This document shows, one piece after another, positions 45,754 through 56,435 of a DNA stretch of 64,000 nt. Numbering within the stretch: position 1 is the stretch's first letter; every line of letters starts with the position of its first letter. The stretch comes from Marthasterias glacialis (taxonomy: Eukaryota; Echinodermata; Asteroidea; Forcipulatida; Asteriidae): the NCBI GenBank assembly GCA_911728455.2, contig OU452219.1, positions 20,305,397 through 20,369,396 of the forward strand, read 5' to 3'. The notes below the pieces were generated by a model. The model was not told where the DNA came from. It saw only the letters and a list, made by a program, of their open reading frames with translations, and did no database searches. Both the position numbers and the translations under genes were made by a program.

Positions 45754-47340
45754 AGAACTCCAGGCTTCTTAAAAAATACAAACAAAGCAAAGCTTTCATA
45801 ATTCTGAAGGAAAATGAGGCTATAACTGTTACCCGAATACTAACAGCAACTCCGGTTCAGTAAGAAACTTCAAGAACACGAGCTCCCTGTAAAATTAGAA
45901 GAAATACTTTATGCAGGTTGTTAACATTTTCATCTAGTTTCATAAGCTGAGGAACGCGCCATGTTGAACCATAACATTTATCATGTTGTTTGTTCGTTGT
46001 GAAAAGTACAGAACTCCACTAAGTGGAATATTCCACTTTTTTAGAGGTTGGGTTCATCATCAGGCCTTGTGTTTCAGTTAAAAAGGGGTGCAGGGCATAC
46101 TTATGCACTCCTGCCCTTCCATCAAATCAATTATGAGACCGTTTTAATTTAATATGGATTATCATTTAAATAAAACAAAATACTACATTAGTGATAAAAA
46201 CTTTTAAATAACAAATGAACATTAAAGCGCCAAGTCCGCCTGACTGAGAAATCAATAACAGACCTTTTCTTTTTATTATAACCATCGAACTCTAAAAGGA
46301 AATTGTTGAATCCAAATAGTCAGGGCTTCACATTCTTCACAAATTATGCTTATCAGCCTAAGGTTACCAGCCAGAATACTATGTTACTTGTTCAATATGT
46401 GACTGGTGTCCTGCTCATTTTCGCTAAGCAGGAAATTGTTAAGCTGTAATCATTTTTTTCTGCTTAAGCAACCATAGTACATTGGGCCCATGTCTACAAA
46501 GTTGGGCTTTAGTGGATATAATGGTGCACTTTACCCGACTGCAACTTGCACTTGCCCATGAGAGCTTCCAAGCCCCCCCCCCCCCCAGGGCCTACCCCAC
46601 CCCAATCTATTGAACTAAATCTTCACATCGTTCCAAGTGATACATCTTTGTCTTTTTCAGTATGTGCCTGAGAGAACCACACCCTTCATGTTCATAGAGC
46701 AGTGCCGCTAACAGAATTTTGCTTCACAAATTTAGTATGCTAAGCAAAAGTAGCCAACAATAGTACAGCTCATTGCTTATATAATTGTGCTCGTCAAGTT
46801 TGAGTTCTCAGCAATCTCGATCTCCATCACAGACAGCCCGTGTTTTATTTCCGATATACCATGTAGATAGTTATGTTGAAGATTTCAAATGCGTTTCGTG
46901 TCGTTTTAATTTGTTTGGACCGGATAGCATGTTTTGGTCAATATTCGATTGCACAGTTTTGGAGGTTTTTGTTTTCAGCGATTCTTGATTATTTCGGGAG
47001 CAACCATCGATAAGGACTTCTTTTGCCCGTTTGGTCGGTGTCCGATGCACGCAAGCTCATAAAACCTTGGGGACACTGACTACGCCTTTGAAACTAAATT
47101 CACTCATTTCAAAGGTATGATAATGGTTTGGGAATAGCATGTAAGTCCGCCCAGTTAAAAATATATTTCTCATAAACAACAAACAACCTATAGATTTCAG
47201 GCACGTCCTGCACAAATATTGTACTAACGATAATCTGATTCCACAGGTTTTGGGAAACAATGATTTTCTCGCACAGCACATGTTCGTTTTTCCAGACAAA
47301 AATCTTTCTCACGTGACTTGGTACTTGATCGAAACAACTA
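45754..47340. other. intergenic, no gene seen
   Basis: A+T-rich. Contains a 14-C run at 46573-46586 and a left-truncated AAGCAGCTC MITE at 46345-46490. Open frames here are short and without recognisable motifs. Confidence 0.7.
46345..46490. mobile_element. AAGCAGCTC MITE, copy 3 (left-truncated)
   Basis: Starts within the interior (CCTAAGGTTACCAGCC, TGTGACTGGTGTCCTGC) and ends TTAAGCAACCATAGTACATT, then GGGCCCA. Confidence 0.7.
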
Positions 47341-47580
47341 CTAAGAATCGTTTATGCACTGTATACCCAGTACTTTCCCGAGTCCTGTGAAGAAATAAAA
47401 ACCTCACAGGCATATTCCTCGGGTGGGATTCGAACCCACGACCCCCACCATTCTAGAGCAGATGTCTTACCAACTATAGACTACCGAGATTGCCCGGCAG
47501 CTAGAGGCAGTTCGAATCCTATGGGCAAAAACACAAATAATATCCTTATCCCCGATGCAAAAATCGACATCTATTATCAT
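47340..47580 (-). repeat. tRNA-derived SINE, minus-strand copy
   Basis: On the minus strand: leader TTCGAACTGCCTCTAGCTGC, A box TAGTCTATAGTTGG (47471-47484), CATCTGCTCTAGAATGGTGG, intact B box GGTTCGAATCC (47426-47436), then CGAGGAATATGCCTGTGAGG and CACAGGACTCGGGAAAGTAC. Confidence 0.8.
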
Positions 47581-47849
47581 GCAAAATACCTTACGAGTTT
47601 GAGATGCAAGCAATATATTTCCTTTATATCTTTATGGGCAACAACCGCAATATTTTAAGTATTCGCTTAAGTTCCACACAGATAATTATCATAACGATCT
47701 TTGTAAAGAAATGATCTGATGAGCGTATAATTAAGTGAAAAGACACACGATAGTTTTGGGCCTGCGTGGCTCAGGGTATAGTGTGCAGAGATTCCAACGT
47801 ACAACCAGTGTGATTAACCCGAAGCAACGAAGTTGGCGTTATCTCATAA

Positions 47850-48646
47850 TAGACCAATTGCGCGATCTACGTCACGTGACCCCTGTTGGGTTAAAAATGT
47901 AAACACACACGTAATCCTCCATAGGAAAGGGTGGTACGGTACTCGATGATTAATGCATTTGGTTAATTCGATCGAGGCTTTTTTTGCTCGAAATCTGTGA
48001 AACATATTCCAGAGTTTGTACCAAAGACTTTCAAGTGGCTGAATAAAGCCAGTAAGGACAGTTCCAGCAAGTCTTGAAAATTGTAAAAGTACCGTATAAA
48101 TGTGCAAGATGTGTACAGCGCACAACGGAACGTTAGGCCAGACGACCGCGATCACCACACACTTTTCAACACAAAAATTTAAAAGTTTTGAAGCTGAAAT
48201 CCTCCTTGCTTTCCAAAACTGTGTGATTCCTTTGCCTATTTGAAATTCTACAAGGCTAGGTATTAATGCTCACTTTTCCAACGTTGTTTATCCTTTTTTT
48301 TTTTACAGTGATTTAGACCAACATTACAAACAAAATAACAGACGAGTGGCTACATAATAGTCGTCCGACGCCGGTAGTGCATGGCTTAAAAACCTCTTTT
48401 CAGAAGAATTGTGTGTTAAATTATGAAACAGAGATGTGATTTAAATTAATGCCACACCATACTACTTTAAATAAAGGGGCTGATTAACTAAGTCTCATTG
48501 CTTAACGAAAGTATAATCGACTGTTTTCGAACTCACTCTATGTCGCGGCCTATCTCTTTATACGTATTTTTTTCACCAGCTGTATGACGTCATACCCGAT
48601 AGGGGGTCACGTGACCGCATGTAAACATTGTCGCGCAATCGGTCTA
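47850..48646. mobile_element. 797-bp inverted-repeat transposon, non-autonomous
   Basis: Left TAGACCAATTGCGCGATCTA, then CGTCACGTGACCCC; right, reversed, TAGACCGATTGCGCGACAAT and later GGTCACGTGACCCC. Both ends carry GTAAACA near the CACGTG word. A possible TA target duplication is included in the ends. No transposase frame. Confidence 0.8.
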
Positions 48647-49940
48647 TTGCACTGCGAATTGCTTCTGAGGGTACAATGTGTAAGTTACCATTGTGATAGA
48701 GGAACTATATGGTCCCTTCCCGTGATCGGACGGTACTAGACTGAGTCAATTTCCATAGCCGGTCACTCGAAGATTACTACCAGACCCTCAAAGCAGTGTA
48801 CAGCATAGAGAACACCTTCGTATTGTATCAATTTTGTCCTGGTATAATTTTGGCGAAAATAAAACGGATTTTATATGTCTCTCTTTATCCACCCCCCCCC
48901 CTCCCGCCCCACCATCTTGTCACCCTCCCACCCACTGTAGCTGTCATCATCGAGTACTGAGTGCATGACAGCGATATCATCAGTTCATAGTGCAGTAGAA
49001 TCAGCCACCACCAGCAGCAGTAGGCTGATTATCCTGCATGCCAGCTTCGTTGTTTGCATAAGCATGTTGTGAACTTGATGCATAACCCAACATCAGCATC
49101 CACATCCGACGGCCTTGAACATGCTCCACGCGACGCTATCATCATAGTCATCCTCGATCCGCACACTCGTGCCCGCCCCCTTAGCAACAGTGCAATGCGC
49201 ATGACCGCAAGAGGCGGTTGATGACTGGTGGATGTGTTTGAGCTCGGCATGGGTGACTTTACAATGACTGAAAACATCACACATTGGAACCGAATGAAGC
49301 CCAACCATCGCGTGACAAGGTGCTATGACCGCCCACCGTCACAACTACGGACATGGAGAGAGAGCTGGCCGGACCGGTATGACAGTTTGAGGGTGCTGAG
49401 TTTTGAAGGAGGCTGGGAGCATAGTCCTCAAACATTACTTATTCATCAATGTTCTCCGAGGCGAGCTTCGGATGGTTTCCTGTCGGAGGAAACAAATTAG
49501 ATGAAACGAGGCAGCGGTGAGTTGGTTGGTAGCTCCTCCTGAACGTCACAGCCAACGGACAGATAAAAAGCCCGCGTTTTCCCGCACGTGTGTCATATTT
49601 TTTAACGGATTCGAGTCAGTCGCCGAATTGAAGTTTGCCTTCCTCTTACATTAATCTCATGCTTCACGCAGTTTTCACCACCGGCACATCTGCACGCTGT
49701 AGATGTACCATTCAGAGTTTGACCGGGTCTAACCCATCCATTACCTCTTAGCGGAAAACTGCGTGTGGTCTGCGCCGAACTAGGTCACCAGACGACCTTT
49801 CCTTTGCGGTAAATAGAGAGCTATCCGACACAAAGTTTCCGGACAGAAAGCTAGCTCCCCTCTGTACTATATACTCTACAAAGAACATTCACCCCTACGA
49901 AATTGCAGTTTGAACTCACCACAACAAGACCAAACAAATC
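48647..49940. other. FABP upstream region
   Basis: No secure gene. A C-rich run near 48891 and short frames without motifs. Weak TATA-like words GATAAAAAG (about 49561) and TAAATAGAG (about 49810) precede the FABP start; neither can be called a promoter with confidence. Confidence 0.5.
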
Positions 49941-50366
49941 ATGGCGAACGAAGCTGAGCTGTTGAAATTCGCCGGAAAGTGGAAACTGGAAAAGAGCGAG
50001 AATTTCGATGAGTACCTGAAGAAGATGGAGGTGATGTTGCCGATGCGGGCGGCGGCAAAAGTCATGACGCCCACGTGTGATATTGACGTGCAAGGGGGAA
50101 GCTTTGTGATCAAGATGAATGTTCCGGTGATCACACTCCACGTGCAGAAGTTCACCCTGAACCAAAGCTTTGAAGATCTGCTGCCCAACGGGAACAAGCA
50201 ACTGACTCAGGTCAGCTGGGAGGACGGAAAGATCGTCCTTCGAGAAGTGGACAAGGGGGATCCGCCTCATGTGGTCACTCGGGAGGTCAGCGAGTCGGGG
50301 ACGGAGATGACCATGACATGTATCAAGGGAGACGTCATCTGTAAAAGGTACTACCGAAAGATGTAG
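49941..50366 (+). CDS. fatty-acid-binding protein (FABP/CRABP family), single exon
   Basis: 141 residues plus stop, uninterrupted. Intracellular lipid-binding proteins carry fatty acids or retinoids in the cytosol inside a ten-strand beta barrel. The N-terminal family signature is clear: AGKWKLEKSENFDEYLKKM at residues 11-29 (G-x-W then N-F-D-E-Y). The C-terminus has the R-x-Y pair that binds the carboxylate (R136 and Y138 in CKRYYRKM). It is about 8-10 residues longer than the usual 127-135. ATG context AATCATGGC. Family genes normally have three introns at conserved sites; none is present here, which suggests a retrocopy or intron loss. The frame is intact, so it may be functional. Ligand and orthology (FABP versus CRABP) cannot be told. 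Confidence 0.93.
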   Translation: MANEAELLKFAGKWKLEKSENFDEYLKKMEVMLPMRAAAKVMTPTCDIDVQGGSFVIKMNVPVITLHVQKFTLNQSFEDLLPNGNKQLTQVSWEDGKIVLREVDKGDPPHVVTREVSESGTEMTMTCIKGDVICKRYYRKM

Positions 50367-51058
50367 GCGCCCTGTAGTCAGAAAAAAAAGAACAAAGAAC
50401 TTATACGATGTTCGAAAAAAAAACCTGCTGCACACTGGATGGGAAATTCGCAACAATATTATAGCGTAAGGGTTTTATCTTCAGTTTCGCCATTCTTATA
50501 ATCCGTAAAGGCTCGTCTTTTAAAAATGCATTTTAACTTTGTGACAAAAAGCTTTAAAAAAAAAAACATAAACAAGAGGCCTAGCAGGAGAAGCTATGAC
50601 TCACATAAATCCCATTATACGCTCGCAGAGGTTTGCCTACTGCCGCCTGATGCCTACCAAGGTCGCCACATCGCCTGCAACGACCTTCAGCGCAAATGGA
50701 TATTGGATTGTTTCGTCCGTCGGATATCAACATTGCATCGGCAAGTGCATTCTCTCCCCCTCCACTTGGCCGTCACATATTATTATTACGAGATATACAC
50801 AGTATTTATTTGGCGGTACCATCGCTCCTGCTGCAGATGTGGAAAAACAACAAACGGCTACGAAGACATTCACTTATTATTCATGGATTTGTTTGTGTTT
50901 TCTGAATACCTGTTTCAATACAGCAACAAAAAGAGTGGCTGAAAACAAAATATGATAACCAAGGAAAATGAGCCGCGTGGGGTTAAAATTATCGCCTTTT
51001 TTCTGAGTGAAATTTGTGGAGCCATTGTGGAAATGTCAACTAGAAAATGTAAGTTTTG

Positions 51059-51325
51059 TTAGTCGGTAAATTTTACCCTAACGTGAAATCGTCAACAGCT
51101 TAACAATAAATCTATAACAGTATTCAAAATGGGGGTAAACTCAAATAAAAATGATGTAAATTTCACTGTCATCAAAGTTAAACATTTAGACATTAGACAT
51201 AACAGTAGATATTGAAAGTGCTTAGTCGGCGATTGTTTACCCAAACGTGAAATTGTTAACAACCTAACAACAAATTTATAACAGCATTCAAAATGGGGGT
51301 AATTCAAACAAAATATTGAAACATA
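51059..51325. repeat. diverged tandem duplication, period about 162 bp
   Basis: TTAGTCGGTAAATTTTACCC and ATTCAAAATGGGGGTAAACT in the first unit recur as TTAGTCGGCGATTGTTTACC and ATTCAAAATGGGGGTAATTC in the second. The second unit is partial. Confidence 0.75.
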
Positions 51326-51672
51326 TTGCATATTGCTTTTTGCTAATTTGTCATTTCCACTAACGAAATTTGTGAATTTTTAAATGCTCCTTTTGTAAAT
51401 TGACACAAAACAGGGATAGGACTCGAATTCTTGAAAGTTTGTCACAATCAGATTATCTCGTTGATGAAACTTCCTTGGAAGTTCTGAGCTGTGAAGTTGG
51501 TATTCAAGAAACTACGAGCTTTATTTTCAAACAAAGTTGAATCTACCCTTTTCCTTTTCTTCTGATAAAAATAAAATAATACAAAATAAAAGATAAACCA
51601 TTTGAGTTCCTAAAGGTTTATCATTTGTTGACGTGAAAAGGTAAACAGATAATCTGAAAATCTACCAAAACT

Positions 51673-51858
51673 ATATAGACTTTTATCTTTGTGCAGCCAT
51701 CTTGTTTTGCTACCATTCGAATCTATGTATAACCAAACCGAGGCTGAAAGGGTATCTTGATCCCTTGTTGTGTAATGAGAATCAGTGTGTTGTCAGAACT
51801 GTTTTGAACACAGCGGGCAGATCGACAAAGAAGATGGCAACAGTGGTAAATGTCTATA
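51673..51858. mobile_element. TATAGACCTTTAT MITE, copy 2
   Basis: Left TATAGACTTTTATCTTTGTG, then CAGCCATCTTG; right, reversed, TATAGACATTTACCACTGTT, then GCCATCTT. Interior AACCAAACCGAGGCTGA is shared with copy 1 (reversed) and the 36.7-kb fragment. Confidence 0.75.
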
Positions 51859-51897
51859 GTAATGCAATGTCTTATAACTGAAAAAGAGGAATGGTTA

Positions 51898-52017
51898 ATG
51901 TCCGAATTAATGGCTTCAGCTGTGGCTATGGCTGGACCTGTGAAAGGTCCTACTCTTTAACATTGTCGCTGCAGCCAACGGCCATAGCCGTAAGCCGAAG
52001 TCGCTTGATTCGGACAT
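51898..52017. mobile_element. GGCTACGGCT foldback MITE, copy 2
   Basis: ATGTCCGAATTAATGGCTTC opens and GAAGTCGCTTGATTCGGACA closes, with GGCTATGGCTGGA mirrored by CCATAGCC; 120 bp. Confidence 0.75.
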
Positions 52018-54146
52018 GGCTTGATTTATTTTCGTCATGCCAGAATAATGAATGTAATTGCCCATGATATATATAACGATTGAAATAATATATTTTAGCA
52101 ATGGACCACCATCAATATCCAAACCACCAACCCCCACCGGCCGAACATTCATGGGGAATGCATTCTCAACTTACAAATCTCCGGACTGGATTATTAAACT
52201 AGCCTACAAGAGAAACTCTTTGTCAATGTCAAATCCGAACACAAGTGCGGGCTATACAAAGCTGGTATTGCCGTTGGATGCCGCGGAACTATGCAAAGCA
52301 ACAATGCATGGGAATGGGCATTTAATGAAATAGGCCTGTGGTGATGTTCCCTTAAATAGCTTTATTCCAATGCCTCAATCTTTTAAAAAGTAACGATCAT
52401 TGAGTAAAATGCAAATTGTATATTTTAGATAGAACGGTGGTGTTGGTATTTATGTTACACTCATAGTTGAGTATAAACAAGTGCGACACGTGTATTATTT
52501 GTGTATAAAAAGCGAATCTATGTAAAGTTGTAAGTATTGATTAATGTTGAGTCGACTTCATCCTAACATGTAGCAGTTATCTTATATAGGTTTGTGTATT
52601 TTGTTTTATCGTACGATTGCTCACGAAAAAGGAGACAATTGTCTCTCAAAAATTCATTCAGACTTCTTTTAAATAAATCAATCAATAATCATTAAGTAAA
52701 TGTATCTGCAAAAAAAAACCACATCCAACTGTGGAAAATCAGAATAATTGCGCAGATTACAAAAGCAAAATGTCAGCTTAAGACGGTAGCTCAATAACCA
52801 AAGCCATTAATCGATGTACATGTAAAAGCTTATAATATATTGATATTATGCTAATTTATTCACGTGACATTTTCCAATGTATGTGATGCATTTTGTATCA
52901 ACCACAGAATGGGGGAAGGAGCTTCATTGGAGACAGCCGAGATATTTCTCTTTCACAATCATTGATGTTGAGACAAACTCCTTTAAAAAAAGTATACACC
53001 GCGGGGTCAAATGACAGCATTAATACATCACATGTTAATAATGTAAGCGAGACACCAAATTGATATCACCATGCTGTTATCTTTGAGATATCTCCAAACT
53101 TGTGAAAATGTCTGTGTATTTTGTTCAATTTTTCAAATTTGTAATGTTTGTGAAAAAACCACAGCGTTAAACGGTATCTACAATCTCTCTATGCACGATA
53201 CAACATGCTTTCATCTAATGGTACGCATCATACAGTTTCCTTCAATGATGACATTCTTGGAGATAAATGCCCTCATGTTACCCGCTCACAGAAAAAAAAC
53301 ACATTCTATCAGCACAATAAACGGCATTTCAGACGGGGGGATTTTAGTGCCATGACCGATGAATAATTTCCTTTGGCGAGCAGAAAGATCAAAGCTCGAT
53401 TATTGGCAAATCATGCATAAACGACGAACAAGTAGAAATCGGTGCAAATTTTACCCACTTTGCAAGTCTGCCGTATTGTGTGAAATGCACGGGATCAGGA
53501 AGCCGGGTAACTGAACTGAAATGACTGTTTATTTCTTTAGAAGTCACATTTGACAAGATTTTAGATTTTCTTTTTTGTTAGCAGAGGTAAAACTGTATCT
53601 AGGCGTGGTTGCTTCCCTTTATCGTGACTTAATTTATTCCAAACCCATGTAAGAGGCTGATGGGAGGCGTTTGTATTATTTTTTATTACGATTTGTGATA
53701 GCGTGTAGCACGCTTTAGGTAAGAAAAGAAACGTATGGTGAATAAAAGTGCATTTTGCTCAAACCATAACACAGTTATATTTGTTTAATACAAAGTCCAT
53801 GTAGTTTGCCTCCAGCAAATAACCCCCATTTAGCTTGTTTTCAGGCAGATATGAATGTTATAGGAGCCCCACATGCCAATTATAAATTGCGATTTAATTA
53901 CGGGTGCATGCAACGCTCAGAATGGGGGGGGGGGCTAAAGGTTTTATTTAGATAACCTATAAAACGAAACATGGTCGTTGTTGTCCCAGTTTAAGTTTTG
54001 GTTTGGATACAAAAGCTATAATTCAGAGGTGTTAGCCCTAGCTTTTGTTTTGTCTACTTTACCGTCGGTGTATGGGTCCGTCGTACTTTTACAGTTTTCT
54101 CTTGTTTGAACGTAACAAGAGGGCGGGGCCTCACGGTTAGTCACAG

Positions 54147-54296
54147 AGCTGTGTATGAAGAGAGTTGCAACATCTGGGTGCCAGATTAGACTGTTTGGCT
54201 GCGCTACATTTTGAAAATGGCGTTTCTACAACCACGTGACCAAAATAAACTGGTCCCTCCATTTCGTAACTCTCTCAATACACAGCGCTTGTTAGA
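54147..54296. mobile_element. MITE with GCTGTGTATGAAGAGAGTT termini
   Basis: Left AGCTGTGTATGAAGAGAGTT, right, reversed, CGCTGTGTATTGAGAGAGTT. About 150 bp, non-coding. Confidence 0.65.
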
Positions 54297-55172
54297 CATC
54301 CTTCCCCGGTCTTTAGACATTCCACACTATTGACTGGTTAAGTTCTGAGACTAAAGGCCCGCGGTCATGCTTTTTCCCATTCCTTGTTTTACAAACAACA
54401 CGATGTCACACAAAAAGGGCCCATCTCTACCCATTTCAGCCTCCATAATGACTGCGCTCATTGGATGGAAACAAACAATATGGCGGCACTGCGATAATTC
54501 CCGTATAACAGGGAGCCAACTATTATTGAAATAGATGCACCACCCCTTGAAATTAAACTTTTAGTCGAGTAGATTTATTTTGTTCAATGTTTTTTTTTTT
54601 TTTTTTAACAAGGACACCAGCAGGTTGGTTAGTTAGTACTTTATTATAGCCAAAAGAGTAAGCGCATCGGCGTGGGTGTGCCTGGTAGAGATAGACGGGA
54701 AAGTAAAGTTGATACGTGTGAGGTCATGACTCAATGCGGTCTCGTGACCTGAATAATGTGCCTCACATTCATGACACTCTAGATGTGACGGGTTGACAAC
54801 AAAGTTAGCCATCCGAGATGATGCAGAGCGTCAGCTGCCAAGACCACGGCACCGTGCCTCCGAGGGGAGGCTGGCGACGCCGACACCATTGCCGTCATCC
54901 TCCTACAATAAAGTAGTCTCCTTTCCAGCGTTCGCTGTCTTTTTTTCTTCTTCATTGACGCCACGTAGGCCTACAGCTTGATAAACGACTATGTACTTGA
55001 ATGACTGGGGACAGTATGCAAAGAATGCGCAGGCTGACGTGAGGTTTAAAAGAAAAATAGATTTCATAAGATCGTTGCTTTAATGACATCACATGGCTGT
55101 GAATCATTCAGGGTGTAATTGGGCAGATGTAGGGTTAATCGTGCTGATCGTCCAGGAAATTGGCCCTGTTAG

Positions 55173-55305
55173 TAATAACCCTTTATCATGCTGTCAGACA
55201 CTTTGGTATGTTCCTTGTATCATTCGTACTGATTTTGCCGCTATATACAAAGACGGGGCCAGTTTATTTCCCCCGCCTAGCCTCGTTATCGCTGCATTAC
55301 TTTAA
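55173..55305. repeat. TATAGACCTTTAT MITE, partial copy 3
   Basis: CCTTTATCATGCTGTCAGAC, then TGGTATGTTCCTTGTATC parallels the left half of 29108-29285 (CTTTATCATGCTGCCACC, GTCATGTTCCCTGTATCC). Confidence 0.6.
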
Positions 55306-56237
55306 ACGGGAAGAGATAAAAATGTCTACACTGTGATGTTGGACTGTATGGTACCAAAACACTGAGCAAATCTTCCCCGTAAATTATACTATACCCTCCC
55401 CTCCCACACACACCCACACTTACAAAAAGTACCTGTCTCGAAAGGACACTTTGTTATATAAATTACATTGTACCCAATTTGGACGACAGTGGGCGCTCAT
55501 CATTTCTAAAGACATGTATAAAAAAATGTACATCTGTACTAATATTAATTATGGACCAACTTCAATTTGTTTATATATATATATAGCTAAGCGTAAGAGA
55601 CACATCTTAAATATCATAAGTTTTTAATAAAAAGGACCTCTTTTTTTATTGAGAGAAGGGGAAAAAAAACATCATTGCACTGTCGGAGACCCTCGAGTTT
55701 TGGACAAGCTGCCAGTGAGTCAACGCGCGGCCAGCCGTGTCACTGTTCTCCTATGTATGCTTGTGAATAAAACCAACGAAGCCATGGGGACACCAGGCTG
55801 GCCCTAAGTAAGCATTATCATCAGCAATATAATTTAATGGTTTATTTATTATATCATGTCAATGCCTTTAAACAAAAAAAAACCACTTAAAGCCATAGAC
55901 ATGTATTGACGTGATTGTACGATAAAATGAAAGTACAAAGTGCTATAAACACACTTAAAACAAATAACCATGAAATGATTTTTTTTTAAATATAGATGAG
56001 TACTCATTTCACGTCCGGGGTAAAAGTAAAGACCGTGTGGACACAGTTCATATTTTTACGAAACAAAGCTGAACAGCGTTAAAATACACACGCCAGGGAT
56101 TCAAACAAAAATGGCAGCTGCTGATCTTGATCCATGGTTTGTGACCCACAATCTCGGTTCGGTGTACACCCTTAACCATCTAGAATTTTTGTCTCGAGCA
56201 GCTCTTAAAATGTCTGGCTCAATCAAGGAGATCTCAC

Positions 56238-56429
56238 CGCGGCAGAATTGGGAAATCGTTGCCAGACACGGTGCGTGCGAACATCCATCCCCTCCCCGTT
56301 ATCATCGATTCTCAGCTCAGGCAAGGTGATCGCCACGTGTAAACCGTCCCGTCGTCTGCTCCGGAAGGACGGATCACCTGCCTCCTCTCTGAGGATCAAC
56401 TGCATCCCCGTCGTGTCTGACGTTGCCAT
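56238..56429 (-). CDS. candidate first coding exon, unknown gene
   Basis: Minus strand: ATG in a near-ideal context (GTCACCATGG) opens 64 codons beginning MATSDTTGMQLILREEAGDP and ending in phase 0 at a canonical donor GTGAGA. It is G+C-richer than its surroundings and is preceded by a CT-rich tract. No domain is recognised and no downstream exon was identified, so it may be chance. The start overlaps a perfect RFX X-box consensus, which offers another reason for the ATG context. Confidence 0.3.
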
Positions 56430-56435
56430 GGTGAC
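56422..56435. promoter_or_regulatory. RFX X-box-like site
   Basis: Minus strand GTCACCATGGCAAC fits the consensus GTNRCC-N(0-3)-RGYAAC. X-boxes bind RFX factors, often near ciliary gene promoters (known). Function here is unproven. Confidence 0.4.

Larger units (their letters stand above)
50367..56237. other. gene-poor region
   Basis: No convincing exon. First AATAAA after the FABP stop is at 51105-51110. Repeats: tandem duplication 51059-51325, MITE 51673-51858, foldback 51898-52017, MITE 54147-54296 and partial MITE 55173-55305. Frames at 54779-54981 lack any recognisable motif. Confidence 0.6.

Noticed and set aside
49851-50456. 201-codon minus-strand frame over the FABP gene.
   Set aside because: Antisense shadow of the FABP exon; His/Leu-rich with no motif.
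50526-50955. Frames of 119 and 138 codons downstream of FABP.
   Set aside because: Overlapping frames without motifs in the FABP 3' flank; no splice sites linking them to the gene.
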